From assembly GCA_029974985.1 (NCBI GenBank), contig JARKQC010000063.1:1-64000 (forward strand): 64,000 nt of DNA, read 5' to 3'. Below, in pieces: positions 8,598 through 17,417 of this stretch (its first letter is position 1; each line of letters opens with the position of its first letter). A program made the position numbers and the translations under genes. The notes beneath the pieces were generated by a model. That model was given only the letters and a program-made list of their open reading frames with translations. It did no database searches and was not told the origin of the DNA. Origin of the DNA: Bacteroidota bacterium (GTDB lineage: Bacteria; Bacteroidota; Ignavibacteria; Kapaibacteriales; UBA2268).

Positions 8598-9752
8598 TTA
8601 AATTAATGCTAATTTTTCTATACCTTTTTTTAGTGTATCATCGCTTTTTGCAAAACACAATCTTAACATAGTTTTACCTTCATCAGATTTTGAATAAAAT
8701 ACTGATGGCGGTATGGTTGCTACGCCGTATTCTCGAACTAATTTTGTTGCCGCATCAACATCATCAACAAAAATATTGTCGGGAATATCAATCATAATAA
8801 AATAAGAACCATCTGGCTTATGTGCTTTAAATTTCGTTTTTTTTAGAAGATTTAAAGCCAAATCTCTTTTATTTTGATAATTTGATACAAATTCGGGAAT
8901 ATATTTTTCCAAATTTGCAAAGCCATAAGCAAGAGCATTTTGAATTGGAGTATTAACAGCAAAAGTAGTCCATTGATGAACCTTGCGAATTGCAGTTGTT
9001 AAATTAGGGCTAGCGCTTGCATATCCTATTTTCCAGCCAGTCATTCCGAAAGTTTTACCCGTTGAATTAATTGTAATTGTGCGGTTTCGCATGCCGGGTA
9101 GAGTAGCAATTGGAATATGTTTTATTTGATTAAAAGTAAGAAACTCATAAGCCTCGTCAGAAATAATTAGTAAATTATTTTCAATAGCAATTTTTGCAAT
9201 TATCTCTAACTCATCTTTACGAAAAACTTTTCCCGTTGGATTATGCGGAGTATTTAAAACTATAATTTTTGTTTCATTATTGATTAAATCACGCAATTCG
9301 TTTTCGTCAAAGGAAAAATTTGGCTTTTTCAAAGTTACAAATCTTGGGATACCACCAGCAAGAATCACATCTGAATAATAAGCATCGTAATAAGGCTCAA
9401 ACAAAATCACCTCATCACCGGGGTTTACAAAAGCATTTATCGAGCAGTATAAAGCTTCTGTGGCGCCAGTAGTAATAGTAATTTCAGTTTCGGGGTCGAA
9501 ATCCATTCCATAATACTTATTTTGTATTTCAGCAATATTTTTTCTAAGTGAGAAAATTCCTTGACTTGGAGCATATTGATTCTTGCTTGCTTTCATTGCT
9601 AAATATGCCTCTTCTATTAATTCACTTGGTCCATCGAAATCAGGAAACCCTTGACCAAGATTTGTTGCATTATACTCAGCGGATAACTTACTCATTGTTG
9701 CAAAAATCGAGTTACCCATTGTTGATATACGATCTGCTATTTTTTCAATCAT
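8598..9752 (-). CDS. PLP-dependent aminotransferase, methionine/kynurenine type (YbdL/class I)
   Basis: 384 aa. Fold-type I aminotransferase: NLGQGFPDFD at the N-terminus, TITTGATEA around the phosphate-binding loop, NTPHNPTGKVF (about 167-177), SDEAYEFLTF, and the Schiff-base lysine K233 in NSTGKTFGMTGWKIGYA. This set, especially GQGFPDF and the SGKTFG form, is that of the methionine aminotransferase / kynurenine-oxoglutarate transaminase group. Substrate cannot be fixed from sequence; last-step methionine salvage is plausible, since a possible MtnX-like HAD phosphatase lies at 49022, though unlinked. Confidence 0.82.
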   Translation of the reverse strand: MIEKIADRISTMGNSIFATMSKLSAEYNATNLGQGFPDFDGPSELIEEAYLAMKASKNQYAPSQGIFSLRKNIAEIQNKYYGMDFDPETEITITTGATEALYCSINAFVNPGDEVILFEPYYDAYYSDVILAGGIPRFVTLKKPNFSFDENELRDLINNETKIIVLNTPHNPTGKVFRKDELEIIAKIAIENNLLIISDEAYEFLTFNQIKHIPIATLPGMRNRTITINSTGKTFGMTGWKIGYASASPNLTTAIRKVHQWTTFAVNTPIQNALAYGFANLEKYIPEFVSNYQNKRDLALNLLKKTKFKAHKPDGSYFIMIDIPDNIFVDDVDAATKLVREYGVATIPPSVFYSKSDEGKTMLRLCFAKSDDTLKKGIEKLALI

Positions 9753-9799
9753 AATAATTCAAATTTTTATTTACAAATTGATAATATTTTTTGGCAATT

Positions 9800-10366
9800 T
9801 TAATAATCTTGACATTCAACCTTTTTTAATTTTGGAATATCGAGATTTTTTAGAATTTCAGCACCATTTTTAAAGAATTGATTTTTAAAATCGCTAACTT
9901 CTGTATAAGTTAATATACAATCGAAAGCACCTTTTATAGAACTATCAGTACAACCGCAACTTAATACTCCGCAGTCGCCTTGTACATCTAAAACACAATC
10001 CTCGCAAGCACCCTCGTTATCACAAGAAATAATAAGTACATTATCTAAATCAACATTTGCATTATTATAAGTACCCGTAAATTGTACAGAAATTGCATTT
10101 GTTTTATTATTATTATCTTTTATACTAATAAAATAAAAAGAATCACCATTTTTTAAACTAATAATTTTTTGCTCGTTTATTTTTTTAATATTTACTTGTA
10201 AATCTTTAAGATATGCTAAACTTGCGTTTAAAAGTATATTTTCGTCTGATGATTCACTTAAATTACTTGAAACATCTTTTTTATCAATTGGACTATCTTT
10301 TGTCTCATCACAAGATATAAAGACAAAGCTTAAAATTGAAAATAAAATTAATAAAATTCTTTTCAT
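9800..10366 (-). CDS. Small cysteine-rich lipoprotein, function unknown
   Basis: 188 aa. A signal peptide ends in a lipobox (FVFISC, Cys19), so the protein is probably lipid-anchored. The first half is polar and low in complexity. The second half has eight cysteines within about 90 residues, grouped as ISC, GACEDC, GDC, LSCGC, FDC and EC, which suggests disulfides or metal binding. I do not recognise the family. It is 9 bp upstream-adjacent to the M20 amidohydrolase, so the two are probably cotranscribed, but that gives no firm function. Confidence 0.65.
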   Translation of the reverse strand: MKRILLILFSILSFVFISCDETKDSPIDKKDVSSNLSESSDENILLNASLAYLKDLQVNIKKINEQKIISLKNGDSFYFISIKDNNNKTNAISVQFTGTYNNANVDLDNVLIISCDNEGACEDCVLDVQGDCGVLSCGCTDSSIKGAFDCILTYTEVSDFKNQFFKNGAEILKNLDIPKLKKVECQDY

Positions 10367-10375
10367 ATTATTTAC

Positions 10376-11554
10376 TCATTTATTATTAAGATAATTATTT
10401 GTTGCTTGAATTAACATATTTATACCATTGATCATAGCATTTTCACTCGGATTAAGTTTTGAATTATGCAATGGCGGCATTTCATCAATTTGACTTGTAT
10501 TAACTCCTAAAAGCCAAAAGCAAGCGGGAATACGCTCAGCATAATAAGCAAAATCTTCAGCCCACATTTTTGGTTCCATTTGCAAAGTATTTTCTTCGCC
10601 AACTGTATTAATAGCGATATCTTTAACAAAATTTGTAAGTTCTTCGTTGTTTATAAGAGGTGGATAGCCTTGAATAATTTCTATTTCGCATTCACAATTA
10701 TAAAGTTCGGCGATTTTTTTTGAATTTTGAAGTATAACATTTTGAATATTTTGCCCTAATTCTTTATTATAAGTTCGGAGTGTTCCCATCATTTTAATTT
10801 CCTCGGGGAAAATATTTGTTGCAGTTCCGCCGTGTATAGAGGTAACCGAAAGCACAGCACTTTCCAGTGGATTTTTAAATTTTGTGATAATATTCTGATA
10901 ATAATTAATTAATTGTGCCGCAGTAAGAATTGCATCATTTCCGAGATGTGGCTGTGCCGCATGCGAGCTTTTACCCTTAATCGTCCAATATAATTCACTT
11001 GTAGATGCAAAGACGGGGCCCGAGGCAAGTGAAATCGTTCCAGAATAAGCACCGGGGAAAATATGTTGTCCAAAAATTACCTCTGGTTTTGGATTTTCAA
11101 GCACCCCTTCATTTATCATTTCAATGGCACCGCCGGGAAATTTTTCTTCTGCTGGTTGAAAAATTAATTTTACTATACCATTTAATTCTGTTTCATTTTC
11201 TTTTAAAATTTTAGCACTTGTTAGTAGCATTGCCGTATGCATATCATGACCGCAAGCGTGCATAACTCCATTATTTTTCGAGCTAAAATCCAAACCTGTT
11301 TCCTCAAAAATTGGGAGTGCATCAATATCTGCTCGCAGTGCAAGGCATTTTTTTCCATTTCCAATTAAAGCAACAGTTCCCGTATTAGCAAGAGCTTTAT
11401 GTTCTATGCCTAAACGAGTTAATTCTTGCCGAATGAACTCACTTGTTTTAAATTCTTGATATGATAATTCAGGAAATTGATGAATTTGCCTTCTTATTTT
11501 AAGAGCATAATCATAATTTTCTTTTACTTGTGATAATATATATTCAAAATTCAT
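10376..11554 (-). CDS. M20 family amidohydrolase (N-acyl-amino-acid / hippurate type)
   Basis: 392 aa, usual length of M20D peptidases. These cytoplasmic dinuclear-metal enzymes cleave N-acyl amino acids. Seen: RRQIHQFPELSYQEFKT at the N-terminus, ACGHDMHTAMLL with metal-binding His/Asp, IFQPAEEKFPGGA with the catalytic Glu, and SSHAAQPHLGNDAI in the lid/dimerisation domain. The close neighbour dapF makes N-acetyl- or N-succinyl-diaminopimelate processing a possible alternative, but the family is broad and the substrate is open. Confidence 0.85.
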   Translation of the reverse strand: MNFEYILSQVKENYDYALKIRRQIHQFPELSYQEFKTSEFIRQELTRLGIEHKALANTGTVALIGNGKKCLALRADIDALPIFEETGLDFSSKNNGVMHACGHDMHTAMLLTSAKILKENETELNGIVKLIFQPAEEKFPGGAIEMINEGVLENPKPEVIFGQHIFPGAYSGTISLASGPVFASTSELYWTIKGKSSHAAQPHLGNDAILTAAQLINYYQNIITKFKNPLESAVLSVTSIHGGTATNIFPEEIKMMGTLRTYNKELGQNIQNVILQNSKKIAELYNCECEIEIIQGYPPLINNEELTNFVKDIAINTVGEENTLQMEPKMWAEDFAYYAERIPACFWLLGVNTSQIDEMPPLHNSKLNPSENAMINGINMLIQATNNYLNNK

Positions 11555-11557
11555 ATT

Positions 11558-12418
11558 CTAATTAAAATTAATTTTTAAAACATCTCTTCTAATAATTTCT
11601 GAATGTCCTTTAAGTAAAACATTCTTAATCTCATCATTTTCATTTTTTTCAAAATCTATAAATAACGGTATTGATGAGGGTGGATAAATCATTATTGGTA
11701 AAGGAATTTTTTCAATATAATGACAATGTATTGCAGTAGAAATCGCGCCCGTTCCACAAGCACCAGTGATACTTTCTACTCCACGCTCATAAGTATATAA
11801 ATAAATTATATTTCCAACTTTTTTAAAAATATTTACATTTACGCCATTTAAATCAAAACCTTGATGATAACGAATTTTTGGTGCAAAAGTATTTATATCA
11901 CTTTTATTAAATTGAATTCCAAATTTGTCTAAATCATCAAAATTAATAATAAAATGATCTGATGATACATTTATATAAGTTCCGCTTATCGAAAAATTAT
12001 TGATTTCAAGCATTTTATTAAAAACAATCTCAATCGGTGCAGGTAAAACTAAACTAATACCATCATCAAAAATAGAGCCTTTATAAGTATTATTAGCCAT
12101 TTTAAAAGTAACGGTATTATGTTTTTTTTCAAGAAACATATTATTTAGTGCAAAATCAATGGCGCATCTACCACCATTTCCGCACATCATACCCGAACTT
12201 CCGTCGGGATTATAAAATTTTACTTCAAAATCGAAATTTTTACTATCAGAAATTGCTAAAAAACCCTCTGCAGAAAAGTTATTTATATCATTAATATTTG
12301 ATAGTAATTTTGATAAATAAAATAATTGATTATCATCAAAATTATATTTTCTATTATCAATTATTGAGAAAAGGTTTCCCGCACCCGACATCCTAAAAAC
12401 CTCAATTTCTACAATCAT
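11558..12418 (-). CDS. dapF: Diaminopimelate epimerase
   Basis: 286 aa. DapF converts LL- to meso-diaminopimelate for lysine and peptidoglycan. The two catalytic cysteines are in place: C79 in GMMCGNGGR and C221 in ITGACGTGA. The symmetrical two-domain length is normal. The start overlaps the stop of the inositol monophosphatase gene by 4 bp, so translation is likely coupled. The residues before FRMSGAGN are slightly longer than in many DapF proteins. Confidence 0.95.
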   Translation of the reverse strand: MIVEIEVFRMSGAGNLFSIIDNRKYNFDDNQLFYLSKLLSNINDINNFSAEGFLAISDSKNFDFEVKFYNPDGSSGMMCGNGGRCAIDFALNNMFLEKKHNTVTFKMANNTYKGSIFDDGISLVLPAPIEIVFNKMLEINNFSISGTYINVSSDHFIINFDDLDKFGIQFNKSDINTFAPKIRYHQGFDLNGVNVNIFKKVGNIIYLYTYERGVESITGACGTGAISTAIHCHYIEKIPLPIMIYPPSSIPLFIDFEKNENDEIKNVLLKGHSEIIRRDVLKINFN

Positions 12419-13197
12419 TTTTTCAAAACCTCAATAATTTGATTGTGAATTAGACTATTGGTAGAAATAATAGTATTTCCATAAATATCAAAATTATTTC
12501 CATCATATTGAGTATTTTTTCCTCCAGCTTCCTCAACAATAAGAACACCAGCGGCAACATCCCAAGGATTTAATCCTGCTTCGAAAAATCCATCGAACCT
12601 TCCGCATGCAATATATGCTAAATCGAGTGCTGCAGAGCCGAGCCGTCTTATAGGAATGCCTTTTTGTACAATTTTAACAAAAGAGCCAACACAATCATAA
12701 GGATTTTTATCAACATTATATGGAAAACCCGTAACTAATAGAGAGGTATGAATATCTTTAGAGTCAGAAACTTTAATTTTTTCATCATTAAGAAATGCCC
12801 CTTGCCCTTTTGAAGCATAAAAAAGTTCATCAAGAAGCGGATGATAAACAACTCCAACTAAAATTTCGCCATTTTTTACAGCCGCAATACTAACTGAAAA
12901 TAGTGGGATAGAATGAGCAAAATTTACAGTTCCGTCGAGAGGGTCAATTATCCATATTATTTCTTCTGAATCATTTGCACCCGTTTTTCCGCTTTCTTCA
13001 GCAAGAAAAATATGATTTGGATATTTTGATTTAATAAAATCAATGATAGATTTTTCAGAAAGCAAATCATATTCAGTTACAAGATTATTTCGCCCAATTT
13101 TATTATCAATTTTAAAAGTAGTGCCATAACCCTCTTTTAATATATTTCCGCCAATTTTTGCGGCTTTTATAGCAGTTTCTAAAAGTTCGTTTGTCAT
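12415..13197 (-). CDS. suhB: Inositol-1-monophosphatase family protein
   Basis: 260 aa. Mg-dependent phosphatase of the IMPase/SuhB family. Metal-binding motifs are intact: EESG (67-70), WIIDPLDGTVNFAH (82-95) and WDVAAGVLIVEEAGG near the C-terminus. Members act on myo-inositol 1-phosphate or histidinol phosphate, or help ribosomal RNA antitermination (SuhB); sequence alone does not separate these, so the symbol is tentative. It is the first gene of the minus-strand block running to 5847 and is divergent from the Wza-like gene. Confidence 0.85.
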   Translation of the reverse strand: MTNELLETAIKAAKIGGNILKEGYGTTFKIDNKIGRNNLVTEYDLLSEKSIIDFIKSKYPNHIFLAEESGKTGANDSEEIIWIIDPLDGTVNFAHSIPLFSVSIAAVKNGEILVGVVYHPLLDELFYASKGQGAFLNDEKIKVSDSKDIHTSLLVTGFPYNVDKNPYDCVGSFVKIVQKGIPIRRLGSAALDLAYIACGRFDGFFEAGLNPWDVAAGVLIVEEAGGKNTQYDGNNFDIYGNTIISTNSLIHNQIIEVLKK

Positions 13198-13267
13198 TTA
13201 TGACCTTATTTTCAAATAAAATAAAAATCAATTAGTTTTGTATTATATATAATTTACTTTAACGTAA

Positions 13268-13296
13268 TTTGTCTATTGAAATTTTTAATATATTTG
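13268..13296 (+). promoter_or_regulatory. Bacteroidota-type promoter for the Wza/Wzz genes
   Basis: TTTG at 13268-13271 and TATATTTG at 13289-13296 match the -33 (TTTG) and -7 (TAnnTTTG) boxes of Bacteroidota primary-sigma promoters, with 17 bp between. A start about 7 bp further would give a leader of about 30 nt. Confidence 0.6.
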
Positions 13297-13333
13297 TGTA
13301 ATATTCTTTTTATATTTTTAATAAATAATATTG

Positions 13334-14989
13334 ATGAATCAATTTAAGTTTAGTATAATCCTAATTGCTCTCATTGTTTTTAGTTATAATTTATCTTTTT
13401 CACAAATTAAAAAAGATAAAGGACGGCTTTCGGGAGCTACGAAAGACGCTATTGACACACTTGCTTTACAAAATGCACAGCAAATTGTAAAGGAAAATAA
13501 AGGTTTATTAGAGCGTGAAATAGACCCAGAGAAATATATTTTAGGACCGGGCGATATATTTTTAATTTCTATTATCGGAACTGAATCATTTGTTTTCGAG
13601 GCACCTGTTTCTCCCGAAGCAAAAGTATTAATTAAGGGTTGTGGTGCTGTTGATTTAAAAAATAAGACTCTTCAAGAAGCAATAGTACTAATGAAACAGC
13701 AAATTAGTAAATTTTACAAATCTCAGAATATTGATATTGTTTTAAAAGATTTAAGAAAATTTAAGGTAATTGTATCTGGCAAAGTTGCTAAACCAATATC
13801 AGTAGCCGCTACTGCTGTTGATAGAGTATCTGAGGCAATTGAGAAGGCAGGCGGGCTTACTTTTGAATCATCAGAAAGAAATATATCTTTATTGAGAAGA
13901 GGCTCCCAAGAGTTAATCAAAGTTGATTTATTAAAATTCTTTTTATTATCAGATGAAAATGCGAACCCAACTTTATTAGGTGGCGATCTTATAAGAATCC
14001 CCCCTAAAAATGAAGTTGATGTTATTGAAATTTATGGTGAAGTAGCAGACCCTGGCGTTTTTGAATTTGTTGAAGGCGATTCTTTATCAACTTTAATAAA
14101 ATTTGCACAAGGTTTTTTAAATTCTGCAATATTAGACTCAGTCGAATTTGCTCGAAAAAATGAAACAGGCAATATGATGACTACTCAATTTCTTGATTTA
14201 TCTTCTTGGCGAGATATATTATTTTCCGGCAAACCTTTACCGAGTGATTTTCCATTACAAGCCAATGATAGATGTTATTTCAGAAAATATGCCGAATGGC
14301 AGGAAAATGATTATATTGTTATTGGTGGCGAAGTGAAATATCCGGGTAAATATGCTATTCGTAAAGATGTTGATAGAGTAAGCGATGTTATTATTCGTGC
14401 AGGTGGATTTACTGATAAAGCAGAAGTTCAGAATATTGAATTTATTCGTCAGCAAGATTTGAATATTAGAGACCCCGAAATAGAAAGATTGTCAAGATTA
14501 GTGCCTTCGGAAATGTCGAAAACTGAATTAAGATATTTTCAAGTAAAAGTAAATGAAAAAAAAGGTGCTATGTCAATTAATTTTAATAAAATAATGTCTG
14601 ATTATTATTCAGATGATAATATTCCACTTAAAAATCGTGATTCCATTATCGTACCACAACTAAATTCTTTTGTTAATGTTCAAGGACGTGTAAATAATCC
14701 GGGAAAAGTTCGATTTAAAGAAGGACTAACTTATATGGATTATATTAATCTGGCTGGTGGATTTGCTTTCCGCGCTGATATTGATGAGACATTTTTAAAC
14801 AAACCGAAAGGGGCGCAGTTTTTAGCAAGTAAAATGAATTATAAAATCGAGCCGGGCGATGTGATTTTAGTTCCAACACAGACCGAAGTTACTTTTATGG
14901 AAACGTTTACCTTAGTTCTTACAATTGCTACTCAATTAATGACAATAGCGGGCGTTGTTATAGCAATAACAAATATAAGGGGTAACTAA
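13334..14989 (+). CDS. Polysaccharide export outer-membrane protein (Wza-like, multiple SLBB domains)
   Basis: 551 aa from the ATG at 13334 (a TTG directly before it at 13331 would add one residue). A signal peptide covers about residues 1-24. The Poly_export domain is near 60-160 (YILGPGDIFLISIIG). Three or more SLBB-type repeats follow: VSGKVAKPISV, IYGEVADPGVFEFVEG, IGGEVKYPGKYAIRKD and VQGRVNNPGKVRFKEG. The C-terminus has one hydrophobic segment. This is an outer-membrane channel for capsule or exopolysaccharide. A Wzz-like gene follows with no gap, forming an export pair; glycosyltransferases for the same locus are not adjacent. Confidence 0.88.
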   Translation: MNQFKFSIILIALIVFSYNLSFSQIKKDKGRLSGATKDAIDTLALQNAQQIVKENKGLLEREIDPEKYILGPGDIFLISIIGTESFVFEAPVSPEAKVLIKGCGAVDLKNKTLQEAIVLMKQQISKFYKSQNIDIVLKDLRKFKVIVSGKVAKPISVAATAVDRVSEAIEKAGGLTFESSERNISLLRRGSQELIKVDLLKFFLLSDENANPTLLGGDLIRIPPKNEVDVIEIYGEVADPGVFEFVEGDSLSTLIKFAQGFLNSAILDSVEFARKNETGNMMTTQFLDLSSWRDILFSGKPLPSDFPLQANDRCYFRKYAEWQENDYIVIGGEVKYPGKYAIRKDVDRVSDVIIRAGGFTDKAEVQNIEFIRQQDLNIRDPEIERLSRLVPSEMSKTELRYFQVKVNEKKGAMSINFNKIMSDYYSDDNIPLKNRDSIIVPQLNSFVNVQGRVNNPGKVRFKEGLTYMDYINLAGGFAFRADIDETFLNKPKGAQFLASKMNYKIEPGDVILVPTQTEVTFMETFTLVLTIATQLMTIAGVVIAITNIRGN

Positions 14990-16201
14990 ATGAAATTCTT
15001 TGAAGAACCAAAAGAATTTACTTTGATAAATTTATTTAAATTATTAAAAATTAATTTCAAATTTGCAAGCTCAATATTACTTATAATTATAATTATTATT
15101 ACGATTTTATCTTTTATAATTCCTCATGATTTTGTGTCGAATGCAAGTTTGTTGCCACCTAAAAAAGATGGTGCTTCTGCGGGTGGTTTATCAAGTTTTA
15201 TACAAAATTTTGCTGGTGGTGGGCTTAGTCTCGGAAATCTTGGGCAGTCTGACCAATCAAAAGTCTTTGCTGAAATAGTAAAGAGTCGCACTGTTGCAGA
15301 ATTTATTATTGATAGTATGCACTTAAAGCAAAAAGAACCATTTAATAAAATGATTCACGATAAATTATTAAGATTTATTGATAAAAGTATTAACGTTGAT
15401 GTTGATAAAAGCGGAATTATTTATATAACAGCAGAAGCAAGTTCGGATTTTTTCCCAAATAAAAATGATGATAAAAAAACAGCCGAATTTGCCGCCAAAT
15501 TAGCAAATTCAGCTATTGAAGGACTCGACAAAGTTATAAAAGAACGCAGTATGTCCTCTGCACGAAAATCAAAAGAATATGTTGAAAAAGAAATTTCAAG
15601 ATATTTAACAAAATTAGATAGTATCGAAACTCAATTAGAATTATTCCAAAAAAATAACAAAGTATTTGCACTCGACGAGCAAACACTTGCTATCGTTAAA
15701 CAAGCTATCGAAGTAGGTTCTTTATTAGCAAAAGCAGACCTCGAAAAAAATATGGCATTACTCGAATATCAGCAAAATTCACCTCAATATGAGTTTTATA
15801 GCAAACAATATGATTTGTTAAGTGAACAATATAAGAAAATTCAAACAGGTGGACTGACCGATAACGAAAGTTTTACTATACCGCTTGATGAAGTACCTAA
15901 ATTAATTAGAGAATATACTGACTTGTTTAGAGAAAGAAAAATTATTGAACAAGTAATGCTTTATCTCGAAACTCAAAGGCATCAAGAAGCTATTCAAGAA
16001 AAGCGTGATGTACCAGTAGTTGAAGTGCTTGATTATGCTCGCCCTTCAGACGAAAGAAACTCTCCCAAAAGAGCATTTATGCTAATTTTGGGATTTGTGA
16101 TGTCTTTAATATTTATTTCAATTTATATTTCTACGAAAGCATTTTATAGAAAAAATTTATATTTGAGCGAACCAAATATTGATAAACTTAATAAAAATTA
16201 A
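14990..16201 (+). CDS. Wzz-like polysaccharide chain-length / co-polymerase protein
   Basis: 403 aa. Hydrophobic segments near residues 25-48 and 362-384 flank a long periplasmic part with coiled-coil content, the layout of Wzz/PCP proteins. The final part VVEVLDYARPSDERNSPKRAF is the conserved Pro-rich approach to the second membrane segment. There is no C-terminal tyrosine-kinase domain, so this is the PCP-1/PCP-2b-like form. It begins directly after the stop of the Wza-like gene, so the two probably form a trans-envelope export complex. Confidence 0.85.
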   Translation: MKFFEEPKEFTLINLFKLLKINFKFASSILLIIIIIITILSFIIPHDFVSNASLLPPKKDGASAGGLSSFIQNFAGGGLSLGNLGQSDQSKVFAEIVKSRTVAEFIIDSMHLKQKEPFNKMIHDKLLRFIDKSINVDVDKSGIIYITAEASSDFFPNKNDDKKTAEFAAKLANSAIEGLDKVIKERSMSSARKSKEYVEKEISRYLTKLDSIETQLELFQKNNKVFALDEQTLAIVKQAIEVGSLLAKADLEKNMALLEYQQNSPQYEFYSKQYDLLSEQYKKIQTGGLTDNESFTIPLDEVPKLIREYTDLFRERKIIEQVMLYLETQRHQEAIQEKRDVPVVEVLDYARPSDERNSPKRAFMLILGFVMSLIFISIYISTKAFYRKNLYLSEPNIDKLNKN

Positions 16202-16267
16202 ATATCAATATTTATAGTAATTTTTAACTTAAAAAAAGTTTAATTTTATTAATTTCAATTTTGAATT

Positions 16268-17356
16268 ATGTCAATAAAAAATATATTAAATAAAGATAAT
16301 TTTAGTAAAGATGATATTGTAAATTTGCTAAAATTAAATGAAAATGATAGTAATGAGCTTTATGATTTTGCATATCAAACCAAAAAAAAATATGTTGGGA
16401 ATTTCACATATTTAAGAGCATTAATAGAATATTCAAATATATGTTCAAAAAATTGTTTGTATTGCGGAATACGCTATGGAAATAAAAACGTTACCCGTTA
16501 TACAATGAGTGATGAAGAAATTCTCGAAAGCGTCAGCTATGCAATGGACAATCAATATAGTTCGATTGTAATCCAAGGTGGAGAAATCGAATCAAAAAAG
16601 CATACTGAGCATATTAATGATTTAATTAAAAAAATTATGGATTTGAGCGAAGGAAAAATTGGAATTACTCTTTCGCTTGGCGAGCAGTCTTATGATACTT
16701 ATAGATTATGGCGACAGTCGGGTGCAAAAAGATATTTATTAAGAATTGAAAGCTCAAACGAAGAACTTTTTTATAAAATTCATAATAAAAACGAAAATCA
16801 TAATTTTCAAAAACGTGTTGAATGCCTAAAAATGCTTAAAGATAGCGATTATCAGGTTGGGACGGGGATTATGATTGGATTGCCCGAGCAGACTTTGGAT
16901 CACCTTGCCGATGATGTTTTTTTTATGATTGATTTAGATATTGATATGATTGGTATGGGACCGTATATCGAGCATATTGATACACCTCTATTTGAAAAAC
17001 GCGAAATGCTATTGCCACTTAATGAAAGATTTAATTTGTCATTAAAATTAATATCTATAATGAGAATTTTTATGAAAGATATAAATATTGCCGCGTCAAC
17101 AGCTATGCAAACAATTGATAGTGAAGGTAAAGAAAAAGCACTAAAAGCAGGTGCAAATATACTAATGCCAAATATCACACCATTGCAATATAAAGAAAAT
17201 TATAAATTATATGAAAACAAGCCAAAATTTGATGAGTTATCTAATGAATTTATGGAAAATATCAAAAAATGGGTTTCCAATGCTGGGGATATAATAAAAT
17301 TTGATAAGCACGGGGATTCGATACATTATAAAAACAAACAATTTAAAGTAAAATAA
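16268..17356 (+). CDS. hydE: [FeFe]-hydrogenase H-cluster maturase HydE (radical SAM)
   Basis: 362 aa. HydE takes part in making the azadithiolate-bridged diiron subcluster of [FeFe] hydrogenase. The radical-SAM cluster motif CSKNCLYCG has C59, C63 and C66; ALIEYSNICSKNC, LSLGEQSYDTYRLWRQSGA, RYLLRIESSN, GTGIMIGLPEQTLDHL and MIGMGPYIEH follow the HydE pattern closely. The optional second-cluster cysteines near the C-terminus are absent, as in part of the family. The relatives PylB and BioB are less likely. No hydF, hydG or hydrogenase gene is in the window, so its partners must lie elsewhere. Confidence 0.87.
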   Translation: MSIKNILNKDNFSKDDIVNLLKLNENDSNELYDFAYQTKKKYVGNFTYLRALIEYSNICSKNCLYCGIRYGNKNVTRYTMSDEEILESVSYAMDNQYSSIVIQGGEIESKKHTEHINDLIKKIMDLSEGKIGITLSLGEQSYDTYRLWRQSGAKRYLLRIESSNEELFYKIHNKNENHNFQKRVECLKMLKDSDYQVGTGIMIGLPEQTLDHLADDVFFMIDLDIDMIGMGPYIEHIDTPLFEKREMLLPLNERFNLSLKLISIMRIFMKDINIAASTAMQTIDSEGKEKALKAGANILMPNITPLQYKENYKLYENKPKFDELSNEFMENIKKWVSNAGDIIKFDKHGDSIHYKNKQFKVK

Positions 17357-17417
17357 CTCAAATATTCGTCTTTTATATTAAATTTATTTTTAATAATAAA
17401 TTATTAAAGGTGGAAAA

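Noticed and set aside
16268..17356. HydE gene read as biotin synthase or PylB
   Set aside because: The SAM-cluster surroundings and the LSLGE, RYLLRIESSN and GMGPYIEH blocks follow HydE; no pyl or bio genes are near.
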